Shown one piece after another: positions 1-9,800 of a DNA stretch of 64,000 nt. The notes beneath the pieces were generated by a model. It did not search any database. It was not told where the DNA came from and saw only the letters and a list, made by a program, of their open reading frames with translations. Both the position numbers and the translations under genes were made by a program. The stretch lies in NCBI GenBank assembly GCA_964390805.1, contig CAYMKL010000016.1, positions 1 through 64,000 of the forward strand, in the 5' to 3' direction. Source of the stretch: CAYMKL01 sp964390805 (GTDB lineage: Bacteria > Chloroflexota > Anaerolineae > VGOG01). Position 1 is the first letter of the stretch. Every line of letters begins with the position of its first letter.

Positions 1-2156
1 TCAAGCTGGAAATTATCATTCCCGCTCCCACTTGATTGCGGTCTACTGAATATGGGACGCAACTCCATGTCGCTCACAACCGCTTCCATGTGCAGGTCAA
101 TGGGCATGTCGTAGCTCACGGCGACGTCGGCCAGCAGCAGGAACAGCTCGTGATCGGGTGGAGTCTCCAGGAAGGGATGCTCGTCAAAGAACGACAAATG
201 CAGGGCCGTCATCTCGCCGAAGCCAGCGGCGCCCGCCTCGGCGATTGCGGTGGCTCTCTGCTCGAATTCCTGTCGCGTCTGCTCTGTGACCTGGTCAGAG
301 GGGACGGCGTGGATCATGGGGTTCAGGAGTCCCCCTCCGCCCAGAAAGCCAAACCGTTCGGGGTTGTTTTCGACGACCGCAGCCAGGTCCGTGCAGTCAT
401 ACATCAGCGGAGAATTGACCATTTCGGGCGAAAAGGGCGGAGGCATGACCAGGCTCTTCTGGATGCCTAGCTCGTCCATCTTCGCCAGGGCCATCGCCGC
501 CGCTGAGTCGAAGTCAGTCACCACAGACGGGCCACCAGGGCCAGACTCCCAGTATTTGCCATCGAGGTGCGCATGAGTGTCAATTGCAGTAGTCAGAGGG
601 GTAGACGAGGGAGTCGGGGTAGGGGCAGGAGTAGGCCAGGGCCTACGCCATGCCTTCATCACCAGGGGCAGGTAGATATGAGTTGGCAACAATGTCGGCG
701 TTGGAGAAGGGGTCGGGGTTGGCGTCGGCGTCAAGGTGCTGGTTGTGGCGGTAGCCGTCGGCGTGACGCTGGTGGTATGGGAGCGGTCGGCCATCTCGTG
801 CACTGCTGCGGCGAAGTAGACCTCGTCCAGGCCATCGGGAAAGGCGTAGCTGCTGGCGTCGGTCCAGTCGGCCGGGGCGGTGTTGGCGACGTTGTCGGGC
901 AGGTCGGTGCGGCTGCTGAGGGCGGGGTTTACTTCCAGGACGTAGTGGCGGGCGGGGTTGATCTTGACCCAGGCGCCGTTTCCGTCCCAGCCATCGAAAG
1001 CCTGGTGGATGTGGGGATGGTCAGGGGCTGTCTGGACGTGATCCACCACGCTGGTCAGAACCATACCCTCCAGGCCGGGAATGTTGGTCAGTGCAGTGGG
1101 GTACTGACGGACTGCCTCTCGCAGGCTCCAGAAGGCGATGGCCTGAGGTGGCGTAGCCACGTCGGCTGGCCAACCGCCGCCGAAAACGTTCTGGCTGGCC
1201 AGAGCCTGGGCGACCGGGCCGGAGTAGAACTGTTTCACGCCGTCCGAAAACGTTGACAGCGGAAAGTCCTCGTTCAGCTCCAGGTCGCCATTGAGATTTA
1301 GGTCCGGGGTTTGGCAGCCATTGCCTGGATCAACCACGGTGGTGTAGTGGCCATCGCCGGTGCCATCGAAGAAGACGGGATACAGCGGGTCGCTGGCGTC
1401 GTAGGTCAGTTGGCTGTAGTCCACACCCAGCACCAGTGGGCCGTAGCTCTGATAGCGGGGGTTGACGGCAAGCAAACTGGCCTGCGGACCGGGTGGGCAG
1501 TCGAGTCTGACGCGACCAAGGTCCACCGTGGCGATCTGACTGGACACGGGCGATTCCCACTGGATGACATAGCGCAGATGGCCAGCCAGGTCAAGCCCGT
1601 GTTCGGCGGCGACGGTGACGATGATGTTGCCGCCGTTAGAGCCACCCAGCAGGCCGATGTTATTGTGGAGCACAGACACCGGCAGCACGTCATCAATGGT
1701 GCGGCCCAGGGAGTCGGTCAACTCGCCGGCGGCGTAGAGGATCACGTCTCGTAGGGCGGCGATACTATTTGCGCCGCGATGGTCATAGATGCCGTCGCTG
1801 CTGCGCCCTGCCAGAGGGTCGGTGCCGCCAGGGAAGAGGAAGACGATGCGGATGACGTCCTCGGCCTGCGACAACGCCGGGCGGAGCGTACCGGCGTCGG
1901 TGCCGCCGGGCGCGAAGATCAGGCCGGGGGCGCCGTCGGCGTAGCGGGCGTCCCCGGCTGACGCCGGGGCGAAGATACGCACGGCCAGGGTGCCGTCAGG
2001 AATGCCGGTGCTATCTGACGGCAAGCTGACGTCTACCACTACATCTGCTCTACCCCGAGCTCCGACCTGAGGCGCGGCCCAGAGGCCCAGGACTATGACG
2101 TGCATGCAAAGCATGCCTACCACTAACAGGCTGACATATCTACTTCGCAGTTTCAT
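1..2156 (-). CDS. Secreted esterase-like / amidohydrolase fusion protein (3' end beyond window)
   Basis: Reading leftwards from ATG 2156 the frame stays open to base 1, so the C-terminus is outside the window. A signal peptide (MKLRSRYVSLLVVG, then a hydrophobic stretch ending AAPQVGA) leads into an alpha/beta-hydrolase-like domain with a GGSNGG nucleophile elbow (Ser about residue 173). A Thr-Pro linker and the motif HIYLPLVMK follow, then a second Thr-Pro linker. The last part starts IDTHAHLDG, a metal-binding motif of TIM-barrel amidohydrolases, with a later DLHME histidine on a predicted strand. Two catalytic domains joined around a YLPLxxK motif is unusual, because in Chloroflexota that motif is normally near the C-terminus. 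The substrate is unknown. The esterase call rests on the Ser elbow only. Confidence 0.72.
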   Translation of the reverse strand, partial: MKLRSRYVSLLVVGMLCMHVIVLGLWAAPQVGARGRADVVVDVSLPSDSTGIPDGTLAVRIFAPASAGDARYADGAPGLIFAPGGTDAGTLRPALSQAEDVIRIVFLFPGGTDPLAGRSSDGIYDHRGANSIAALRDVILYAAGELTDSLGRTIDDVLPVSVLHNNIGLLGGSNGGNIIVTVAAEHGLDLAGHLRYVIQWESPVSSQIATVDLGRVRLDCPPGPQASLLAVNPRYQSYGPLVLGVDYSQLTYDASDPLYPVFFDGTGDGHYTTVVDPGNGCQTPDLNLNGDLELNEDFPLSTFSDGVKQFYSGPVAQALASQNVFGGGWPADVATPPQAIAFWSLREAVRQYPTALTNIPGLEGMVLTSVVDHVQTAPDHPHIHQAFDGWDGNGAWVKINPARHYVLEVNPALSSRTDLPDNVANTAPADWTDASSYAFPDGLDEVYFAAAVHEMADRSHTTSVTPTATATTSTLTPTPTPTPSPTPTLLPTHIYLPLVMKAWRRPWPTPAPTPTPSSTPLTTAIDTHAHLDGKYWESGPGGPSVVTDFDSAAAMALAKMDELGIQKSLVMPPPFSPEMVNSPLMYDCTDLAAVVENNPERFGFLGGGGLLNPMIHAVPSDQVTEQTRQEFEQRATAIAEAGAAGFGEMTALHLSFFDEHPFLETPPDHELFLLLADVAVSYDMPIDLHMEAVVSDMELRPIFSRPQSSGSGNDNFQL

Positions 2157-2261
2157 GACTCTAGCTCCTTCTATGGATTGCAATCCCCTTCTCACCCAGT
2201 CCGGCGGAGATTGCTTTGCCCGTGATGGGCCACATAAGAGAACACCGTCGTGTGCAAAACC

Positions 2262-2373
2262 CGGAGAGCGAGCGCCGGTTGAGTAGCGTAGCGTATCGAA
2301 ACCAAGTGAGCGGCTCTGCCGACGACCCGCTTGGCCTCGATACGTCGCTTCGCTCCTACTCGGCCGGCGCTGG
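2262..2373. repeat. Dispersed ~111-bp element, intergenic copy (family A)
   Basis: This stretch matches the reverse complement of 10384-10494 with only about ten mismatches by eye. Its inner ends are imperfect inverted repeats (GAGTAGCG..GCGTATCGA against TCGATACGTCGCT..CCTACTC), so a single strand could fold into a long hairpin. It fills most of the 300-bp spacer between the gene ending at 2458 and the start at 2156. It looks like a REP/MITE-type non-coding mobile repeat. Confidence 0.7.
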
Positions 2374-2457
2374 CTGGTCTCTTGCATAATGAGTGGCGCG
2401 AACGCGCTATGGTGCAGTTCGCAATGATACGAATGATACGAATGTAGCGCTGTCGAG

Positions 2458-3948
2458 CTAGCCAACGGTGAAGATTGCTGGCTTGTACGTCCAGAACTGC
2501 AACTTGGTCAGCGGGTCTGCCCTGAAGTTCTGGGTCGTGGCCAGCGGCAGGGCGCTGATAGAGCGCAGAGTAACCGGAGCCGGTCCGCCCTGCGCTATGG
2601 CCGCGTACTCCTGGGCCATCAGGTACAGAAACTCGGCTGGATCAACGGACTGCTCCCCCACACTTATCTGGGACGGCAACCGGTCGGTGATGGCCGTAGA
2701 GATGGCGACGGCGGCGTCTAGCACGTCGTCGGCTGGCACGGTAGCTGTCGTCACGCTGCTGTGGAAAACGACGGTGGGGCCCAGCAGGTCGTGGGTGTCC
2801 ACGCTGGTTGGCAAGCTGCCGGTCTCATGGTACGTCGCCAAAGCCCGCGCCAACCCCTCGAACACCTCGGCCAGGCTGTAGGACAAGTTGGCAACTTGTC
2901 CTACAGCCACGTACTCCGGCGGATAGCCTGTCTCCTCCATCGTCTGGACAAGACTCTGAGCTGCCTGGAGGAGCTCGTCTTGGGCCAGAGTGGGAGCCGG
3001 CCCGTTTTCGGCTAGGGCGTAGACGTCGTGCAAGGTAACGGAACGGAAGCCCAGGTCTTGCGTTAACTCCAACACTTGCTCGTAGAGGGCCCAGATCTTC
3101 TCCTGGTCGGCCGGGGGATGCTTGAAGAAATCGTGGTCGTGGATGAGGAAGGCAACTATGGGCACTGGATCGGTGAGGCTGGTCAGTTGAGCCCGCACTT
3201 GAGCCAGGTACTCCTCGCCCTGGTCGTTGAGAGCAGCGTCCACCAACGGCGCAGGGCCAAGGGCCAGGCTCTCCGAACGGTTGAGGACGCCCAGGAACCA
3301 GGCGTCGTTGCGGCTGGCCCCTGCGTTGTCCCCCAGCCCCACAGCCATTTTGACGCCCATCTCCTCGTTCACCGCCAGGATGGACGCCTCGAAGAAACGG
3401 CCAGTGGCGAAGGGGTCCTGGCCGAAGACGTTGCGGAAGGCAGTGATGCCTCCCACGTGCGCGCCAGTGGCAGGATTGACCCCGTCGGCTTCGTAGGTGC
3501 GCACGGTGGCCACGTCCTGTTCCCAGTCCTGGCCCAGCACCTGATCCACCAGTTGGGGGTAGGGCGGGCGGTTGGCGCCGTGGTAGTGCAGACCGTAGGG
3601 TGAATCCAAGAGACGAGCGACCGTCTCGGTGGACCACTCGGCCAGCTTCTCGGCGGCCAGGCCGGTGAAGTAGTAGTCGGCTGCCATGCCTGTGGTGAGT
3701 GTAGCCGAACCATCCAGGCCGTCTATCAGGTCCAAGTGGCGGTTGAGCGTCGGCACGAACTGTTGAGCGGTCGCCTGCTGCACGTTGTCCGGCGAGCCCC
3801 GCAGGTAGTTGGCGTTGTAGGAGATGACCAGGTAGCCGGCGGGGGTAGGTGGTTCGGTGGTGACTGGCGGTGTCGGAGTAAGCGTTAGCGTCGGCGTCGG
3901 AGTAAGCGTTAGCGTCGGCGTCGGCGATGGTGTGGCGATGGGCGTCGG
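2458..3948 (-). CDS. C-terminal half of giant secreted protein: deacetylase-like barrel plus two pseudomurein-binding-like repeats
   Basis: This frame comes out of the N gap reading Thr-Pro linker (TPTLTLTPT), then TTEPPTPAGYLVISYNANYL, and ends at TAG near 2458. It is almost certainly the continuation of the gene starting at 6773, since both flanks of the gap encode the same linker and no start codon or ribosome site precedes it. A barrel-like region with LHYHGANRPP and FLIHDHDFF resembles polysaccharide-deacetylase-type folds. Two copies follow of a segment with L..AA..(L/I)......LP..(V/I).VG...V..AEFLYLMA, close to the pseudomurein-binding repeat pattern. The first copy is interrupted by a palindromic repeat at 2874-2908 that adds roughly VGQVANLSYS. 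Domain names are inference from motif memory. The linkage to the upstream half needs gap closure. Confidence 0.65.
   Translation of the reverse strand, partial: PTPIATPSPTPTLTLTPTPTLTLTPTPPVTTEPPTPAGYLVISYNANYLRGSPDNVQQATAQQFVPTLNRHLDLIDGLDGSATLTTGMAADYYFTGLAAEKLAEWSTETVARLLDSPYGLHYHGANRPPYPQLVDQVLGQDWEQDVATVRTYEADGVNPATGAHVGGITAFRNVFGQDPFATGRFFEASILAVNEEMGVKMAVGLGDNAGASRNDAWFLGVLNRSESLALGPAPLVDAALNDQGEEYLAQVRAQLTSLTDPVPIVAFLIHDHDFFKHPPADQEKIWALYEQVLELTQDLGFRSVTLHDVYALAENGPAPTLAQDELLQAAQSLVQTMEETGYPPEYVAVGQVANLSYSLAEVFEGLARALATYHETGSLPTSVDTHDLLGPTVVFHSSVTTATVPADDVLDAAVAISTAITDRLPSQISVGEQSVDPAEFLYLMAQEYAAIAQGGPAPVTLRSISALPLATTQNFRADPLTKLQFWTYKPAIFTVG
2874..2908. repeat. Perfect 35-bp palindrome inside coding sequence (family F)
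   Basis: GGCTGTAGGACAAGTT, one G, then its exact reverse complement. Read in the gene's frame it encodes the core of VGQVANLSYS, which sits at the beta-hairpin position of a pseudomurein-binding-like repeat where no such peptide is expected. Confidence 0.8.
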
Positions 3949-4135
3949 NNNNNNNNNNNNNNNNNNNNNNNNNNNNNNNNNNNNNNNNNNNNNNNNNNNN
4001 NNNNNNNNNNNNNNNNNNNNNNNNNNNNNNNNNNNNNNNNNNNNNNNNGCGTCGGAGTAAGCGTTAGCGTCGGCGTCGGCGATGGTGTGGCGATGGGCGT
4101 CGGCGATGGTGTGGCGATGGGCGTCGGGGTGGTAA
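3862..4135. repeat. Thr-Pro linker minisatellite interrupted by assembly gap
   Basis: On both sides of the N run the DNA is built of repeated units such as GCGTCGGAGTAAGCGTTA and GGCGATGGTGTGGCGATG. On the minus strand these encode TPTLTLTPTPTL and PTPIATPSPTPIA. Tandem identity explains why the assembly broke here. Confidence 0.85.
3949..4048. other. Assembly gap (100 N)
   Basis: Exactly 100 N, a conventional placeholder for unknown length. The coding frames on the two sides differ, as expected if the true gap length is not 100. Confidence 0.95.
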
Positions 4136-6773
4136 TCGGGGTGACGACGGATTTGAAGATCAGGGGTAGGTAAACGCGTGGCTGCGGCGTGACATAGCGC
4201 AGGATGTTGGGCTCTGAGTCATACTCCGTCTGCCAGATGTCAATCACCTCTGCCAGCCCCACCCAGCGGATGTCTCCCATGGCGTCGCGCGCCTGAATCC
4301 GCTGCTCAAACTCTTGTATAAACCCCGGGATCACCAGATCGTCCTGGCGCACGGAGATAGTGCAGGTGTGGATCTTGTCTTCCAGCTCGCCGTCCTGCTG
4401 CAGTTGGAGCAGCCGATCGAGGTTCCCCCACTGGCCGCCGTAGTTGCCCACGTTGGGTAGCGGCGCGGCGTCGTCGTGTTCGAGAAAGTGATACTTGTCC
4501 TTCGGCTTCCAGACGCCGGATGCCCAGAGTGGCTCCTCGTTTTTGTGTGACCTGGTGCCGCCGCCCCACGTGATCTTGGCCTGCCAGGTGTAGGTGGGGT
4601 ACCGGCGGCCCGTGATGGGCTGCCAGAACTGCTCCAGGATAGAGCTCTCCGGCGGGTGCACGATCATTCCGCCCACCGTATGGGAGGGAGTAACGCCCAG
4701 CGCCTCGATCAGGTAGGCGACGTCGGCATAGTTGTACTGGGTCTCGTGGGCGTGGGGATCTACCTCAAAACCCAGGTGCTCTTTGATGTAGCGGACGACG
4801 TTCTTGCCATTGGTGCTGGGCGTGCCGGTGTCGCACATGCCCGCCGCCATCAGGAAGTTCCAGTCCGATTGGTAGTTGAACATCACGTCATTGGCGTAGA
4901 GCATGTCCGCGAACTGGACGAGAGCGTTGCGGTGCTGCCAGAAGGTCGGCTCGTCGTTGACAAAGTCAGGGTAGTGGGGCGGCTCCTCGTTGTGCATGAC
5001 GATGCTAACCAGGATAGGCGGGGGTGTGGGCGTGGCTGACTCCCAGGTGATGAAGACGGGCGACTCGGTGAAGTTGATGGTGTGGCTATGCGGATCACCC
5101 AGTAGGTCGCCCAGGTAGTCGTAGGCGGCGATGGGAGTGCCGGGACTGATGCCCAGAGTGGCGTCCACGTTGTGGGCTTGCCCTGCCCCGCACCCCTCGC
5201 ACCAGCCGACAGCCACGTGATTCACGCCATCGTCGCCGTCGAACACGTACAGCCTGGCCTGGGGCGAGAGATTCTCGCGGCGGCTCTGGTAGGCGAAGTC
5301 GGCGTTGAAGATGCCGGAGGCAAAGGCCAGGGCATCAGCGGCTTCGAGGGCGATGGTGTCGCTGATGACCACCGGGCTACCGTCCACCTCGTAGGGCGTC
5401 CAGAAGCCCATGTGGACGCAAGGGTGAGGCGACTCCGCCTGGGTGCTCACGCAGGGAGAGATGGGGAGCTCGATGAGGGCCGAATAGGTGATCTGCTCGA
5501 CGCCGAAGTGGGCGGCCAGGACGAGCTTCTTCTCCATGCTCTGGGCGTGCTCCGCCTCGGTCTCCTGTCCGTCCGGCTGGGTGGGGGCGCAGAAGATGGC
5601 CAGCCAGCAGGCTCGATCGGAGTCCACGTGACCCAACTCGGTGATCCAGATGGAGTAGTCAGAGATGCCGTGCTCCGCCATCTCCTGCCGCACGTAGGCC
5701 AGGTAATCCTCGAAGGCATGGTAGCTCAGGAAGTTGTGCAGGCCCACTATATCGTAATAGGCGTTGGCGTCGAAGAAGGGGTCAATGAAAGTGCGGTAGC
5801 GGGCGGTCTGCTCCAACCAGAGCTCCAGGTCCTCGTAGTCGGGGAACTGGCGGGGATTGGGGGAGTCCACCAGGTGGTTGGTGTCGTGGTCCTCGAAGTA
5901 GGTGTAGATTGAGCGGGCGTAAGCCAGCAATTCCTGAATATCGGCAGGGCTGAGCTCGCCGTCCACCTGGAGTGCCTCCTGCTTGCGCTCCACTAGGCGA
6001 GAGCCCAGGGCGTAGATGGTGGTGTGGCTGCCGGCGATGACGTATGCCTCGCGACCGGGGTCGTGGTGGATGCCGGCGTAGAAGATGGGCAGCAGCGCTT
6101 TGGGCAGGGTCAGGCCGGGGATGACCTGCACAGTAGCGGTGATGGGGTTGCCATCGGCGTCGAAGCCGTACAGTTCCTCTGGCGTGCCACCCCAGAACTG
6201 GGGCTGGTCGTTCTCGGCCACCAGCTCGAAGTAGCGCACCTGGGGCAGGGTCTGGCCGGGGTTATCCGGGTCGGGGTGGGTGCCGTCGTAGCGGTCGGCC
6301 AGGGCCACGACGAAGCGATACCAGTCATCCCAGCGATCCTCCAGGGGCGGATAGGAGCCGGAGTCCTCAATCTCGGTCTCGGCGGTGAACTCGCAATCGC
6401 CCGTGCCGACATGGGGGAGGATGGGCTCGAGGCCTGAGTCGGCGAAGACGCGGAGCACGGTATCAACCAGGGTCCAATCCCAGGTGTCGGGGTCGGCCGG
6501 GTCGCCTTCGGATTGGATGGCGCACCAGTCCACACCACCCCAGGGGGCGAAGCTGAGATGTTGCTCCTGGAACAGGGGCAGCAGGTCTTCTTGCCACATG
6601 TTGGGGTCCCAAAGATTGTCTTCCGTGAATGGCCAGAACACCTCGCCGCCGTAGCGAAGGCCGGAGCCGTTGTGGGTGATCGGGGGAGTGTTCGCCTCTG
6701 CCTGGCTCGCTGCCTGGACCATGAGCAGTGCGGCGAAAAGGATGAGGGTCAGCAAGAGTAGTCTTTTTCTCAT
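4049..6773 (-). CDS. N-terminal half of giant secreted protein: glycoside-hydrolase-like barrel plus deacetylase-like module
   Basis: ATG 6773 begins a clear signal peptide (MRKRLLLLTLILFAALLMVQ, cleaved near ASQAEA). Residues about 30-570 look like a clan-A type glycoside hydrolase barrel: GGVDW, a possible acid/base region at FELVAENDQ, and a possible nucleophile at WITELGHVD. After ATPTPPP comes a module beginning ILVSIVMHNEEP, with a conserved DPHAHE motif, that is nearly identical in layout to one in the next gene upstream (7905-8775). The module ends in VYLPLIFKS and a Thr-Pro linker that enters the N gap. The rest of the protein is probably 2458-3948. No ribosome site is obvious beyond AAGGAGATAACC just before the ATG, which is well placed. 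Secreted carbohydrate-active function is likely; the substrate is unknown. Confidence 0.75.
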
Positions 6774-6854
6774 GGTTATCTCCTTGCTTCGCTTCTGGGT
6801 AACGAGTCAATGAGTGATGAGGCAACGAGTAGCACGTTAACGAGGGCACGCTAC

Positions 6855-9800
6855 CTAATCGCCTCGTTGCCTTTGTGCCTCACCACACGATTCCTCCCAG
6901 GCAATGAAGGCATCAGCGATGTCGGACATGGTGGCCCACTGGATGCGGCCATCGGCTACCAACGGATCCACGATGGCTGTCAGCCATTCGTCCCAGACCT
7001 GTAGCTTCTCCTCATCGCTGCCCGGCCCGAAGAAGTCGCTGGGGTGCAGCGTGCCGTAGAAGGCATTGACCTTGCCCTCGGTCACGGCGTCCAGCGAGTT
7101 ACCCAGGGCCACGGTCATGTAGTCAAAGGCTTCGTGGCAGTAAGGACGCGGGAAGCCCTCCAGCTTGTCACAATGGGCAGGGAACACCCCCGACGGGATG
7201 TAGATGATCGCCCCGTCCGGGTCGTGGGTGGTGCGCTCCTCGACGCTGGCCGCGCTAGCCGGCCGCCAGGGGGTGAGTACCGTGTAGCGTTCGTCCGATT
7301 GCTGGGTCTGGGGGTTCTTGTAGTTGATGTTGACCTCCAGCCCCACCTGCTCCGCCGCCTCATACAGGTGGTCGTAGATGTTGCCGCCGCTCCAGGTTCG
7401 CACTTCCACGCCGCTCAACTCCTCGATGAGATCAATCTCCTCTTCCAGCGTCGTCACCCACTCCTCGACCGGCTGGTCGTCGGCGTTGGGGATGTGGGCG
7501 TCCTCGTGGAAGTGCAGGGCGATCTCGTGTCCCTGCGCCGCCAGGTCGGCGAAGATGGTGTCGCCCAACTGCTGGGCCTTGTCGTCAAAGGGAGTCTGTG
7601 TCTGGATTGTCAGCACGCCGCCGTGCTCGCCCACGATCTCGGCCAGGCGCCGTAGCCGTTCGCGATCCTGCTGGTACGTGACATCGTCCATGTAAATGGC
7701 CTGCGGCTCAACGTGCACGCTTATCCCGAAGTAGAGGGGCGTGGTCGTCGAACCGACGTCAGGCAGGATGGTTTCCTCGAACCAGGGCTGGGGAGACGGC
7801 AGGTCCTCCTTGTGCCAGCACTCGTCGTCGCTGCCTTCGTAGTACAGGCCGTTGTCCACCAGGGTGATGGGATCACAGGTCTCTGGCTCCGGTGTGGGGG
7901 TGACGAAGGATTTGAGGATCAGGGGCAGGTAAACGCGCGACTGCGGCGTGAGATAGGGGACTATGTTGGGCTCTGAATCGTACTCCGTCTGCCAGATCTC
8001 GATCACCTCTGCCAGCCCCACCCAGCGGACGTCACCGGCGGCGTCGAGGGCCTGGATTCGTTGCGCAAAACCTGGGATGAAGCCCGGGTTCAGCAGTTTG
8101 TTTTGGCCTACGAAAATGGTGCAGGTGTGGATCTTGCCCTCCTCCAGTTCGCCGTCCTGTTGCTTCTGGACGAGCCGCTCGCAATCGCGGCCATAGCCAC
8201 CCACGTGGGGCAGCGGTGCGGCGTCGTCGTGCTCCATGAAGTGTTCGTTGTCCTTCGGCTTCCAGACACCGGAGGCCCAGAGGGCTTCCTCATTCTGATG
8301 TAGGGAGGTAGCGCCCCCCCACAGGATCTCGGCCTGCCAGGTGTAGGTGGAGGACAAGGTGGCCGTGAGAGGCTGCCAGAGGTATTCAAGCTTGGAATCT
8401 TCGGGCGGGGCAGCTATGAAGCCGCCCGCTATGTGGGAGGGGGTGACACCCAGTTCCTCGATCAGATAGGCGACATCGGCGTAGTTGTACTGGCTCTCAT
8501 GGGCATGAGGGTCTACCTCGAAGCCCAGGTCCTTGATGTGGCGCACGATGTTCTCCCCGTTGGTTTCGGGCGTGCCGGTATCATATAGTCCCGTCGCCAT
8601 CAAGAAGTTCCAGTCCGATTGGTAGTTGAACATCACGCCGATGTCGTGGAGCATGTCCGCGAACTGGCCCAGGGCGTTCCGGTGCTGCCAGAAAGCCGGT
8701 TGGTCATTGACAAAGTCGGGATACTGCCCGCTGAGTGGCTCTTCGTTGTGCATGACGATGCTGGCGAGGATGGACGGGGGGGACGGCCGGTCTAGCTCCA
8801 ACACGTACCAGACCAGGCTCTCCCCTGTCTCGGCGCTACTCTGCGTGGTGGTGTAGGCGCTGGTCACCCAGTCGGGATGATTCGTCCAATGGGTCTCGTC
8901 AATCCGCTCCAGGTAGTCGGTCTCAATAGCCAAGGCGAAGCTGACCTCGAAGTGTGTCTGGTTCCCGGCGTTGGTCAGGTCTATCTCGAAGCCGCGAGTG
9001 CTCAGCTTGTAGTAGGGTTGGTTTGGGGGTGGCGAACCACTGGGTGGTGGCAACTCGCCGGTCTGGGCGAAGTAGTCCAGACCGGCCTGGGCCTGCGCCA
9101 GGCCATCGGCGGTGGCGGGATAGCGCCGGCTGTTGCCGTAGTCCTCTGTCCAGATGCAGGGGTTGTCCGTCCACCAGTCCATGTGGATGGGAGCGTCGGC
9201 ATCTATGGCCCAGAAGCCCAGGTCGTGCTCCTCCTTCGAGGGGAACTCGGCCCAAAGGTCGCCAGTTTCCACGTATTTCGAGCGGCCCAACGAAGTGTCC
9301 ATGTTGGCCCAGAAGCCAGTGCCATTGGTTCGGCTGAACTCACCACGAGCCGGGAGCTGCACCCACCACTGAGTGACTGGGTGAGCCATGAGGGGAGCGG
9401 GCCGGGCGGGGATGCCCACCGCGCGCAGCAAGGCCGTGGCCAGGCGGGCGTGCTCGATGCAGATGCTGCGGCCCTCCTCCAGCACCTCTTTGGCCGTATA
9501 CAGCCAGTCGGCGAAGGAGTGGCCCCAGGCCCCGTTGGTAGTCTGCCAGTTGCCGGAGGTCACGTCGCCGGGGTAGTTGCTCACCAGATCGTAGGCGATG
9601 TTCTGCACCATCCAGGCGTACACGGCGTGGGCCACGGTGGTCTGCTCCATCCGTTGTTCGGGCGTCAGACCAGCCAGGATGAATTGGGCTACGGCCACGA
9701 TGGCCGGGTCATCGGATTCGATATACTGGCCTGGCTCCAGGTAGGGCAGCACCTCAGCCGGGTAGAGGGTGGGGCTTAGAACCGCGGTGGGGGGCGGAAT

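Noticed and set aside
1330..1696. Two short minus-strand frames
   Set aside because: Alternative frames within the esterase domain of the 2156 gene, which itself stays open to the window edge.
8877..9779. Plus-strand frame of 300 codons
   Set aside because: Antisense to the transglutaminase-like region of the 11276 gene. No domain pattern, valine- and glycine-rich, typical of the complement of a GC-rich gene.
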